Below are positions 13,566 to 18,771 of a stretch of 20,476 nucleotides of DNA, in pieces (position 1 is the first letter of the stretch; every line of letters begins with the position of its first letter). Made by a program: the position numbers and the translations under genes. The stretch covers positions 1-20,476 of the IMG/VR virus record IMGVR_UViG_3300035703_000466; one strand, 5' to 3'. This DNA is from a virus. Below the pieces are notes generated by a model. That model had not been told where the DNA came from and searched no databases. It saw nothing but the letters and a program-made list of their open reading frames with translations.

Positions 13566-13785
13566 TCAAATTGAGTTACTCATCCTTATCGGTTGCTCTG
13601 TTGGTATTGGGGCAATTGTGGTGTACATGTTTGATGTGATCGATGCGCTTGACCGTATGGACATGTTTGATGTGCTTGAGGATCAAGAGTGTTTTATCGA
13701 TGGATGTGATTGCGGTGGTTATTACATGTCATGGGATGAGCATCAGAAACAAATACAACAACAAAACAAAGGGGCAGATAAATGA
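13555..13785 (+). CDS. Single-pass membrane protein with Cys-rich tail, 76 aa
   Basis: ATG 13555 lies inside the previous gene. The product starts MWLDQIELLILIGCSVGIGA and continues IVVYMFDVIDALD, i.e. one strong membrane helix at about residues 6-28. It is followed by an acidic outer or inner part, MDMFDVLEDQECFIDGCDCG, with three Cys and ending in a Gln/Lys-rich stretch. It has a holin-like size and layout, and could also be a superinfection-exclusion or lysis-control membrane protein. It ends with ATGA overlap into the next gene. The membrane helix is clear; the role is unknown. Confidence 0.65.
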   Translation: MWLDQIELLILIGCSVGIGAIVVYMFDVIDALDRMDMFDVLEDQECFIDGCDCGGYYMSWDEHQKQIQQQNKGADK

Positions 13786-14123
13786 ACACTATTAATAAGT
13801 TGAGAGTTCACACACCAACAATCGAGTCGATGTTGTGTTGTTCTACGGATGTTGCGCGTAATTTGCGTAACTGGTCTGAGGGTTACTTGGATGCGTTGAC
13901 AACAATGTTCACGATCGAAGAAGAAGGGTTCGATTGTTGGCACAGTTGGTCTGAGGGTGATCATCTTGTTGATGTGAACTTTTATACGATTACTTCTGAT
14001 GCTGGCAATCAGGGGTATGGGTTCATTCCTGGGTTGTATTTGCGTGCTACTGCGTACAGGGTTCGCAATGGCATGACAGATACATATCAGGGTGTGAATC
14101 TGATTACACGTTGTATCGGCTGA
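13782..14123 (+). CDS. Hypothetical protein, 113 aa
   Basis: Starts at ATG 13782 overlapping TGA 13783-13785. It has the sequence MNTINKLRVHTPTIESMLCC..., a helical region (VARNLRNWSEGYLDALTTMF), then a beta-rich end (FDCWHSWSEGDHLVDVNFYT, GFIPGLYLRATAYRVRNGMT). No membrane segment, signal peptide or known motif. It ends at 14123, immediately before the fourth repeat/palindrome element. It is likely an early accessory protein; the function is unknown. Confidence 0.6.
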   Translation: MNTINKLRVHTPTIESMLCCSTDVARNLRNWSEGYLDALTTMFTIEEEGFDCWHSWSEGDHLVDVNFYTITSDAGNQGYGFIPGLYLRATAYRVRNGMTDTYQGVNLITRCIG

Positions 14124-14168
14124 TATCAAGGCTGATCTTGTGTCGGGTTTGCATATGCAAACCCGACA
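14124..14168 (+). promoter_or_regulatory. Intergenic motif copy 4 joined to a 28-bp perfect palindrome
   Basis: Near-identical to the 13272-13315 element: TATCAAGGCTGATCTTGTGT, then the same perfect palindrome (14141-14168, arms TGTCGGGTTTGCAT). It begins one base after the stop of the 113-aa gene, and is followed by an A-rich leader to the 14217 gene. The position just after a stop and before a new ribosome site is the same as in the other copies. Confidence 0.75.
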
Positions 14169-14216
14169 TGCAAATAAAAAAAAACATACATAACAAACAC
14201 AAACAAGGAGAAAAAA

Positions 14217-14669
14217 ATGAGTTTCAATGTTGATTGGTCAAATACTTTGCAGTACAAGCAGAGCCAAGAGTCAGGCGAACAGTTCCTCGATGACAACGGT
14301 AATCCGCCGTCACCGATCAGTTCTGTGATGTGGATGATGATGGCGTGCGGTATGCACGAGATCTACTTCTCGAATGCATGCGAAATGTTTGCACGAGCCA
14401 AGTTGTACGAAAAGTATTTCTTGGGTGGTTTTGCGTGGAGGATGTGGGATGGCAACGAAACACACGATGTTGTGTTGACTCCTGAGCATGTCCTTAAGTG
14501 TGTCGGATTGGAGGCAAATGTCGAATACGAATATTTGAGCCATTGGATCACGCGCACATGCAAGAACATCAACCAACAGGGTCATCACAGTGTGACCGAG
14601 GCCGAGTTGAAGAAAGAAATTAATGCTTGGTCAATTGAGGCCAACCGTCAGGGAAGAGAGGTGAAGTGA
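14217..14669 (+). CDS. Hypothetical protein, 150 aa
   Basis: ATG 14217 with AAGGAG 7 bases upstream. Sequence MSFNVDWSNTLQYKQSQESG..., then a Met-rich patch (SSVMWMMMACGMHEIYFSNA), LYEKYFLGGFAWRMWDGNET and a helical end. No family recognised. Four Cys and several His are scattered without a clear zinc pattern. It starts a run of plus-strand genes that overlap by 1-4 bases up to 16250. Probably an early cytosolic protein of unknown role. Confidence 0.6.
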   Translation: MSFNVDWSNTLQYKQSQESGEQFLDDNGNPPSPISSVMWMMMACGMHEIYFSNACEMFARAKLYEKYFLGGFAWRMWDGNETHDVVLTPEHVLKCVGLEANVEYEYLSHWITRTCKNINQQGHHSVTEAELKKEINAWSIEANRQGREVK

Positions 14670-15001
14670 TGAGACTTAATGAGGATGCGATTGAAAGATG
14701 GGAACGCAAATACGTCCCCATCACTAACCGTGTCACCGATCCCGATAGCACTCATGATTTGTTTGAAACATTCGGGGCTGATCTTCAGTTCGTTCTTGAT
14801 GCAGATCAGGATCATGTTTGGACATGGGTTGATGGTGATGAGGGAACATACATCATCAGTGGGTTTCACTATGTGAATCGCATTGCCTATTTCATTACCG
14901 AACGTCCAGCACCTAGTGGTGGATATGAAATCCAGTATGAGTTTGACGATGAAGAAGAAGATAACGAAACAACAAACACAACAAAGGAGAAAACAAAATG
15001 A
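14669..15001 (+). CDS. Phage accessory protein with 'VWTWVDGDEG' motif, 110 aa
   Basis: Start ATG 14669 overlaps the preceding TGA by one base with GAGAGGTGA upstream; GTG 14666 is an alternative. The body has LFETFGADLQFVLDADQDHV, then WTWVDGDEGTYIISGFHYVN and RIAYFITERPAPSG. I recall 'mfeT-G-D---V---dp--vWT---d-dG--I--G-hfVNR--Y-it' from small early genes of actinobacterial phages, without a known activity. The last 13 residues (Asp/Asn/Thr/Lys) are encoded by a leader-like CA-rich stretch carrying the ribosome site of the next gene. Confidence 0.65.
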   Translation: MRLNEDAIERWERKYVPITNRVTDPDSTHDLFETFGADLQFVLDADQDHVWTWVDGDEGTYIISGFHYVNRIAYFITERPAPSGGYEIQYEFDDEEEDNETTNTTKEKTK

Positions 15002-15195
15002 GAAAGTACGAACAACTAGAAGCAGTCGCATACAACTTAAAAAACTTATGCGAACTGATCTACGACACGATCCAGGACGAGGCACTCTTCGAGGGGTTGA
15101 TCAAGGATTACATCGATGACTTGGAGACAGGTGATTACTCAATCATGAGTGCGTTAAAGAATGCATTGGACGAAAACATGGAGGTAGCGCAATGA
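14998..15195 (+). CDS. Small helical acidic protein, 65 aa
   Basis: ATG 14998 overlaps TGA (ATGA), with AAGGAG 9 bases upstream inside the previous gene. Sequence MRKYEQLEAVAYNLKNLCEL, IYDTIQDEALFEGLIKDYID and DLETGDYSIMSALKNALDEN. All-helical with amphipathic heptads. No family recognised. Acidic residues far outnumber basic ones. It is part of a seven-gene coupled run of small genes. Confidence 0.62.
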   Translation: MRKYEQLEAVAYNLKNLCELIYDTIQDEALFEGLIKDYIDDLETGDYSIMSALKNALDENMEVAQ

Positions 15196-15422
15196 GATAT
15201 TTCGAAGTTGAGGCAAAGCAGATGGTTCACACCCGTTACCTGGTTCTCGCTGAGGACGCCGAAGATGCAATTAACAATTGCTATGACGGTGAGTTCATCG
15301 GTGAGTTCGGTGATGACGTGGTGTTCCAAACATATGACAAAGATGAGAAATCAACTATGGCGTTGATTAATAGAAATCCGAAAAAAGAAATATACACAAA
15401 CCATAAGGAGAAAGCACAATGA
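15192..15422 (+). CDS. Small alpha/beta protein, 76 aa
   Basis: ATG 15192 overlaps the preceding TGA by four bases (ATGA). Sequence MRYFEVEAKQMVHTRYLVLA, EDAEDAINNCYDGEFIGEFG. The pattern strand-strand with 'Y-V-AEDAEDA----Y-GEFI' is typical of a small ferredoxin-like fold found in many phage early proteins that modify or bind host factors, but no named family can be given. The C-terminal NRNPKKEIYTNHKEKAQ is encoded by the next gene's leader (ATAAGGAG). Confidence 0.6.
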   Translation: MRYFEVEAKQMVHTRYLVLAEDAEDAINNCYDGEFIGEFGDDVVFQTYDKDEKSTMALINRNPKKEIYTNHKEKAQ

Positions 15423-15745
15423 AAACATTAGAACAAGTAAAAGCAGAACATCCATCATCACGCATCGTGGTGCCGCAAGGTGCAAGCACATTTCAGGGTG
15501 CTGCTGTGACCTTCAGGTACAACGATGATTATCCGTTCGGTGATCTTCAGGAGGGTTACATATCTTTTGATCCTCGGCCTGAAGAGATCTTCAATGATGA
15601 ACGTCATTGTGATGTGTGGGGTGTACCCAACGAAGATATTTGGTTGTACATGGCGGAAGGTGCGGATGAATTGATCGGCTGTCTTTCAACACATGAGTGG
15701 GAGATTGTGCATGCAGTTCTGATTCCAGTGGAGGTATCGAAATGA
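15419..15745 (+). CDS. Hypothetical acidic protein, 108 aa
   Basis: ATG 15419, ATGA overlap with the previous gene, AAGGAG 8 bases upstream. Sequence begins MKTLEQVKAEHPSSRIVVPQ and has FRYNDDYPFGDLQEGYISFD, then RHCDVWGVPNEDIWLYMAEG and HEWEIVHAVLIPVEVSK. Mixed alpha/beta, acidic. No family recognised. It overlaps the following gene by four bases. Confidence 0.58.
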   Translation: MKTLEQVKAEHPSSRIVVPQGASTFQGAAVTFRYNDDYPFGDLQEGYISFDPRPEEIFNDERHCDVWGVPNEDIWLYMAEGADELIGCLSTHEWEIVHAVLIPVEVSK

Positions 15746-15990
15746 GTACTACAGCATTAAGGAAGCAGGTTGATATCTGTTTCAAGGTGACAACATACGA
15801 GTTCGGAACCGTGTGGATCGATGAAGACAAGATCGATTCACTCAAAGATGATCTCGAAGATGATGACTATGCGCAGGAACTGTACGACAGTTCAATTCTC
15901 AATGAGATGCGAACTGAGCAGGATCTTGTCGTTGATTATATCCATGCAGAGTTAGGTGAGGGAATCACAGAGGAGTTGTACGCACGATGA
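15742..15990 (+). CDS. Highly acidic small protein, 82 aa
   Basis: The start chosen is ATG 15742 (ATGA overlap) rather than an upstream in-frame start within the previous gene. Sequence MSTTALRKQVDICFKVTTYE, then IDEDKIDSLKDDLEDDDYAQ and ELGEGITEELYAR. I count 22 Asp/Glu against 7 Lys/Arg in 82 residues. The acidic helix-rich middle resembles DNA-mimic or inhibitor proteins in charge only; there is no homology evidence. No family recognised. Confidence 0.58.
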   Translation: MSTTALRKQVDICFKVTTYEFGTVWIDEDKIDSLKDDLEDDDYAQELYDSSILNEMRTEQDLVVDYIHAELGEGITEELYAR

Positions 15991-16250
15991 GAAAATCAGA
16001 AATGATGTCGATCCTAAACAACATGAAAGACGATGATGAGTTGTTTGTCATTTGGTATGGGAAAGATGACTGTGAATTGTTTGATGAAGAAAAAGATCAA
16101 ATGATTATTGTCGATGACCTTGTTTGGGGCGACGCCTTAAACACCGTTTACAAGGCTGCCGAGTTAACCAACAGCCCTTGGATTGACCCAATCAAAGAAA
16201 TGCTCGATGAATGCGTATTGGAGGCGTATGAATACAGTAAAAACAAATGA
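15987..16250 (+). CDS. Highly acidic small protein, 87 aa
   Basis: ATG 15987 overlaps the previous TGA. Sequence MRKSEMMSILNNMKDDDELF, then VIWYGKDDCELFDEEKDQMI and IVDDLVWGDALNTVYKAAEL. I count 22 acidic against 9 basic residues. A short N-terminal helix, 'DDDELFVIW' strand and an acidic hairpin suggest a compact alpha/beta protein. No known family. It ends one base before the next likely start. Confidence 0.58.
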   Translation: MRKSEMMSILNNMKDDDELFVIWYGKDDCELFDEEKDQMIIVDDLVWGDALNTVYKAAELTNSPWIDPIKEMLDECVLEAYEYSKNK

Positions 16251-16251
16251 G

Positions 16252-16419
16252 ATGACAATGGACGAAGTGCTACATAACTATTGTGTTGGCCTTCGATCAG
16301 TGATCAATCGTGCACGCAACCACTGCGTGTACGAAACATCGGAAGGTGACACACAGAAACTTCTCGATCAGCTGACCGATGAGTTGGAAAGGATGGTCAA
16401 GTACACAGACCCCTACTGA
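16252..16419 (+). CDS. Small helical protein, 55 aa
   Basis: The start chosen is ATG 16252 (MTMDEVLHNYCVGLRSVINR), one base after the preceding stop; 16258 is a second candidate, and the longer in-frame start at 16183 overlaps the previous gene by 68 bases. Rest: ARNHCVYETSEGDTQKLLDQ, LTDELERMVKYTDPY. Two helices in a likely hairpin. No family recognised. It closes the run of small coupled genes; the next element is copy 5 of the intergenic motif. Confidence 0.5.
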   Translation: MTMDEVLHNYCVGLRSVINRARNHCVYETSEGDTQKLLDQLTDELERMVKYTDPY

Positions 16420-16425
16420 CAGCAA

Positions 16426-16447
16426 GTCAACCCTGATCTAGTGTCAG
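16426..16447 (+). promoter_or_regulatory. Intergenic motif copy 5
   Basis: GTCAACCCTGATCTAGTGTC, then AG: one base different from the consensus over 20 positions. It lies directly after the 55-aa gene and before the DUF932 gene, with no hairpin attached. A CA-rich leader follows to ATG 16492. Confidence 0.6.
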
Positions 16448-16491
16448 AGATAGATAAATACAACAATCAAACACAAACAAAGGAAAAACAA

Positions 16492-17415
16492 ATGAACACA
16501 ATTATGAAAACAAAAACATCATTCAGCAACCGTGAAACCCCATTCGGGTTGGGCGGTCGACTGACCAACAAACATGAAGCGTTAGAACTAGCAGGATTGA
16601 ACTACACAGTTGACTCTGTGCCTCTGTCACAAATCACAGAAGCAAAGTATGCCAACAAGTTCCATGCTGCTGTTCGATCGACAGACGGTGCGATTCTTGG
16701 TGTGAACTCGAACAGGTTCGCACACTTCCAGCCTTCACTCTTGGGTGACTTCGCTGAAGCAATCGTGAAACTTCGACCTGATGCATACATGTCATTTGGT
16801 GGTCAATCAACCGATGAGCGAACACAGTTCCTTGGCGTCAACCTTGACGGCGAGCCTGTGCGCAGCCCAGGTGGTGACACAAGAAACCGAATCATCATGT
16901 TCACGAACGGAACAAACGGGAACGCCACGTTCTCAGGCCATGCAGTCACACAAGAGATGCGCTGCATGAACATGTTCCGTGCACTGTTAAACAATGGATC
17001 GAAGTTGTTTTCGCTCCATCATGGTTGGGGATCACATCGACTGCTGGGTACAGCAATGCAAGCCGTGCAGGAATCTGTGCGTGTGTTCGATGAGTTCGAT
17101 ATCGAGATCGAAAAGATGTTGAACATCAAGATCGATCGACCTATGGACATCCTCGGTGAGGTGGCAGGGAATCGCCCAACAGAAAGTGGTCGGGCGTTAA
17201 CTGAATGGGAGAAACGCTTTGACGAACTAGTCATGGAGTACAAAGCAGACTTCAATACGAACCTGCGCGGTACCGCATGGGGAATCGTTATGGCAGCTGA
17301 GGGAACCGATGAGCACCGCTCACGCACCCGCGGAAACCGTGACCACCAGCGGATCGGTCGACTACTGACCAACTCGTACCCACTAACAGAACGGGCACTG
17401 ACACTCGTCAGTTGA
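16492..17415 (+). CDS. DUF932 / phage-plasmid-like protein, 307 aa
   Basis: ATG 16492 with AAAGGA 8 bases upstream; the longer in-frame start at 16441 lies in the motif region. The N-terminal part (ALELAGLNYTVDSVPLSQIT, KYANKFHAAVRSTDGAILGV, NSNRFAHFQP) and the middle (DERTQFLGVNLDGEPV, RIIMFTNGTNGNATFSGHAV and MRCMNMFRALL) match the phage/plasmid DUF932 family, whose members are usually 300-350 aa. The biochemical role of that family is unsettled to my knowledge; it is common in mobile elements beside replication or anti-defence genes. It is single in its block, with motif copies 5 and 6 on either side. Confidence 0.8.
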   Translation: MNTIMKTKTSFSNRETPFGLGGRLTNKHEALELAGLNYTVDSVPLSQITEAKYANKFHAAVRSTDGAILGVNSNRFAHFQPSLLGDFAEAIVKLRPDAYMSFGGQSTDERTQFLGVNLDGEPVRSPGGDTRNRIIMFTNGTNGNATFSGHAVTQEMRCMNMFRALLNNGSKLFSLHHGWGSHRLLGTAMQAVQESVRVFDEFDIEIEKMLNIKIDRPMDILGEVAGNRPTESGRALTEWEKRFDELVMEYKADFNTNLRGTAWGIVMAAEGTDEHRSRTRGNRDHQRIGRLLTNSYPLTERALTLVS

Positions 17416-17463
17416 TCAACCCTGATCTTGGGTCGGGATGTAGCCCCCTGCGTCCCGACCCAA
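17414..17463 (+). promoter_or_regulatory. Intergenic motif copy 6 joined to an 11-bp stem-loop
   Basis: GATCAACCCTGATCTTGGGT is followed by a stem TTGGGTCGGGA (17428-17438) pairing with TCCCGACCCAA (17453-17463) across a 14-base loop, TGTAGCCCCCTGCG. It shares the GTCGGG/CCCGAC arms with copies 3 and 4, but its loop replaces the TTTGCATATGCAAA core. It starts at the DUF932 stop. No U-tract follows. Confidence 0.72.
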
Positions 17464-17492
17464 CTATTCACACACATCTACGAAAGGAAATT

Positions 17493-17705
17493 ATGAAAGC
17501 AATGGAACCAACAATCGAGGTGTCATTGACACTGAGCGAATTGAAAGCGACAGTCAAGTCGCTATCAATTGGTTGCGATCAACTAGCTAAAAAGATTGAC
17601 CGACTCGGTCACTCGAAGCAAGGAGATGAAGTCGCAAAAGAATACATGCTTCTAATGCATTCCAAATTGGAATTCGAAGAAGCGTTGATGGAGGTGATGG
17701 CATGA
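17493..17705 (+). CDS. Small helical protein, 70 aa
   Basis: ATG 17493 with AAAGGA upstream. Sequence MKAMEPTIEVSLTLSELKAT, VKSLSIGCDQLAKKIDRLGH, and EYMLLMHSKLEFEEALMEVM. Two long amphipathic helices form a likely helical hairpin or coiled coil. No family recognised. It overlaps the next gene by four bases (ATGGCATGA), and its final GGAGGTGATGGC provides the ribosome site of that gene, so it is co-translated with the secreted lysozyme-like protein. It might be an accessory factor; this is inferred only from coupling. Confidence 0.6.
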   Translation: MKAMEPTIEVSLTLSELKATVKSLSIGCDQLAKKIDRLGHSKQGDEVAKEYMLLMHSKLEFEEALMEVMA

Positions 17706-18172
17706 AACGATTGAAACGTATCCTGCTTATTGCAGTCATCGGAACGGCAGGCCTTGTGCCTGCCGTTCCTGCATTTGCGGAACAAAATAATCTCATCCCC
17801 TCACCAAAACGTGTACCGCACAACGCGCTGTGCCCAAACCTGTACGACCGCATCGTGACAACCTGGGGGCGAGCACAATGGCGAACGGTTGATTATCTGT
17901 TACATCGTGAGTCACGTTGCGATGTGCGTGCATTAAACCCGAAAGATACAAACGGGCTGCCAAGTTATTCACTGTTCCAAATCAACGCCTTTTGGTGTCA
18001 ACCATCAAGGTACTTCAAGCAAGGTTGGTTACAGCACCAAGGCATCTTGTCGTCATGTGACGAACTGTTTGACGTCGATGTGTCGTTCCGCTCCGCTCGA
18101 GCGATCTACGACTACGCCGTTGACAACCACGGGTTCGGATGGACACCGTGGAACATTTACAAAACAAAATGA
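17702..18172 (+). CDS. Secreted lysozyme/transglycosylase-like protein, 156 aa
   Basis: The N-terminus is a signal peptide: MKRLKRI, a hydrophobic core LLIAVIGTAGLVPAVP, then AFA as a cleavage site near residue 26. The mature part has the catalytic arrangement of SLT/lysozyme-like transglycosylases: YLLHRESRCDVRALNP with the likely catalytic Glu at residue 70, then PSYSLFQIN (the typical 'S-GLFQIN' helix start, with Y in place of G), and later ARAIYDYAVDNHGFGWTPW. Four to five Cys could give disulphides. It should cleave peptidoglycan outside the membrane. Placed among early genes rather than beside the late operon, it may be a lysin exported by the host Sec system or a lysogen-expressed wall enzyme. 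Confidence 0.75.
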   Translation: MKRLKRILLIAVIGTAGLVPAVPAFAEQNNLIPSPKRVPHNALCPNLYDRIVTTWGRAQWRTVDYLLHRESRCDVRALNPKDTNGLPSYSLFQINAFWCQPSRYFKQGWLQHQGILSSCDELFDVDVSFRSARAIYDYAVDNHGFGWTPWNIYKTK

Positions 18173-18184
18173 GGAGAAACAACA

Positions 18185-18358
18185 ATGAAACGGCAAGGTC
18201 AAGACTGGGGTTGCCTAAAGTGTGATAACAGGGTTACTGTCTATGTGGGTTTGTGTGAGCCTCCACGATGTGGTCGCCACTCGGAGGCCGTACGCATGGA
18301 GGTGGTTGATGGACGTCGCAAAAGAAATAGCAGCCCTGAAGAAACTGGATCTGTTTGA
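18185..18358 (+). CDS. Small Cys-rich zinc-ribbon-like protein, 57 aa
   Basis: ATG 18185 with GAGGAG 10 bases upstream gives MKRQGQDWGCLKCDNRVTVY, then VGLCEPPRCGRHSEAVRMEV and a charged tail. C10, C13, C24 and C29 form CxxC...CxxxxC, with a His nearby: a plausible zinc ribbon. It ends at TGA 18358, overlapping the HTH gene by 50 bases in another frame; the HTH ribosome site (GGAGG) lies inside it. The function is unknown. Support comes from the ribosome site and Cys spacing. Confidence 0.58.
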   Translation: MKRQGQDWGCLKCDNRVTVYVGLCEPPRCGRHSEAVRMEVVDGRRKRNSSPEETGSV

Positions 18359-18548
18359 ACAGGTCACAGAAGCGCAGAAGGTGAATGATCGGCTGCTGGC
18401 AGCCCAGGGGCAGATAGCGATGCTTAGGAGGGCCGCAGTGCGTGAATTACGAAGGCAAGGATGGACTCTTCGTGACTTGGCTGAAGAGCTTGACATGTCA
18501 CCGCAAAGGGTGTTACAAATAGAAAAAGGCAGTGGAAGAAAAAAGTAA
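18309..18548 (+). CDS. Helix-turn-helix regulator, 79 aa
   Basis: The start chosen is ATG 18309 behind GGAGG (6 bases), giving MDVAKEIAALKKLDLFEQVT with a helical N-terminus. The C-terminal half, AVRELRRQGWTLRDLAEELD followed by MSPQRVLQIEKG, is a clear HTH of the type found in sigma-70 region 4 and small actinobacterial regulators ('R-LR--GWSLREIA--LGVS-QRV-QI'). A longer in-frame start exists but overlaps the upstream gene. It lies directly upstream of the attachment-site region, so it could be the lysogeny repressor or an integration regulator. The binding site is not known; the intergenic motif and the TTTGCATATGCAAA palindrome are candidates. Confidence 0.75.
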   Translation: MDVAKEIAALKKLDLFEQVTEAQKVNDRLLAAQGQIAMLRRAAVRELRRQGWTLRDLAEELDMSPQRVLQIEKGSGRKK

Positions 18549-18556
18549 AAATGGCT

Positions 18557-18582
18557 CTGTAATAAGAGTCTGTAATTCGAGA
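18557..18582 (+). repeat. Two tandem 13-base direct repeats
   Basis: CTGTAATAAGAGT (18557-18569) is followed immediately by CTGTAATTCGAGA (18570-18582); 10 of 13 positions agree. Located between the HTH gene and attP, these could be arm-type integrase or excisionase sites. The repeat is short, so chance is possible. Confidence 0.35.
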
Positions 18583-18640
18583 ACAGAACACAAAAAATAA
18601 TTACGGCACATAAGTAACTTTTAACAAAACCCTTATAAAA

Positions 18641-18671
18641 GACGGTGAGTCGGCCTATAAGCGGGGTTCTG
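18641..18671 (-). other. attP: attP core matching the 3' end of RNase P RNA (rnpB)
   Basis: On the minus strand, CAGAACCCCGCTTATAGGCC followed by GACTCACCGTC reproduces the nearly universal 3' end of bacterial RNase P RNA (E. coli ends ...CAGAACCCGGCTTATCGG...). GGCCGACTC is the form I recall from actinobacteria. One base (CCCC for CCCG) differs from the usual sequence. The match stops at 18671 and the rest of rnpB is absent. A lone rnpB end 100 bases before an integrase gene is what is expected of an attP that restores the host gene after integration. Confidence 0.82.
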
Positions 18672-18730
18672 ATTCAAGATCAGGGTTGACAAGCTCTGAT
18701 CTTGAATATCCTTATCTGCAAGATAAGGAT
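18672..18730. repeat. Two abutting inverted repeats between attP and integrase
   Basis: The first is ATTCAAGATCAG/CTGATCTTGAAT (18672-18683 and 18696-18707), a perfect 12-bp stem with a 12-base loop. Its left half and loop contain the intergenic motif in reverse (GTCAACCCTGATCTTG on the minus strand, copy 7). The second, directly adjoining, is ATCCTTATCT/AGATAAGGAT (18708-18717 and 18721-18730), a perfect 10-bp stem with loop GCA. TTGACA at 18685-18690 may be a -35 for the integrase, though no standard -10 is placed well. They are likely integrase arm sites or operators. Confidence 0.65.
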
Positions 18731-18771
18731 CAGTAAAAGTTGTGTGTGTGCCCTTAACGAAAGGGTATGCA

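Noticed and set aside
11745-14168. The four palindromes as a CRISPR array
   Set aside because: Spacing of about 0.5-1.1 kb with genes between, no regular spacers and no cas genes.
18641-18671. A phage-encoded full RNase P RNA
   Set aside because: Only the terminal 31 bases match. The conserved core (for example GAGGAAAGTCCGGGC) is not present nearby on the minus strand, so this is an attachment-site fragment.
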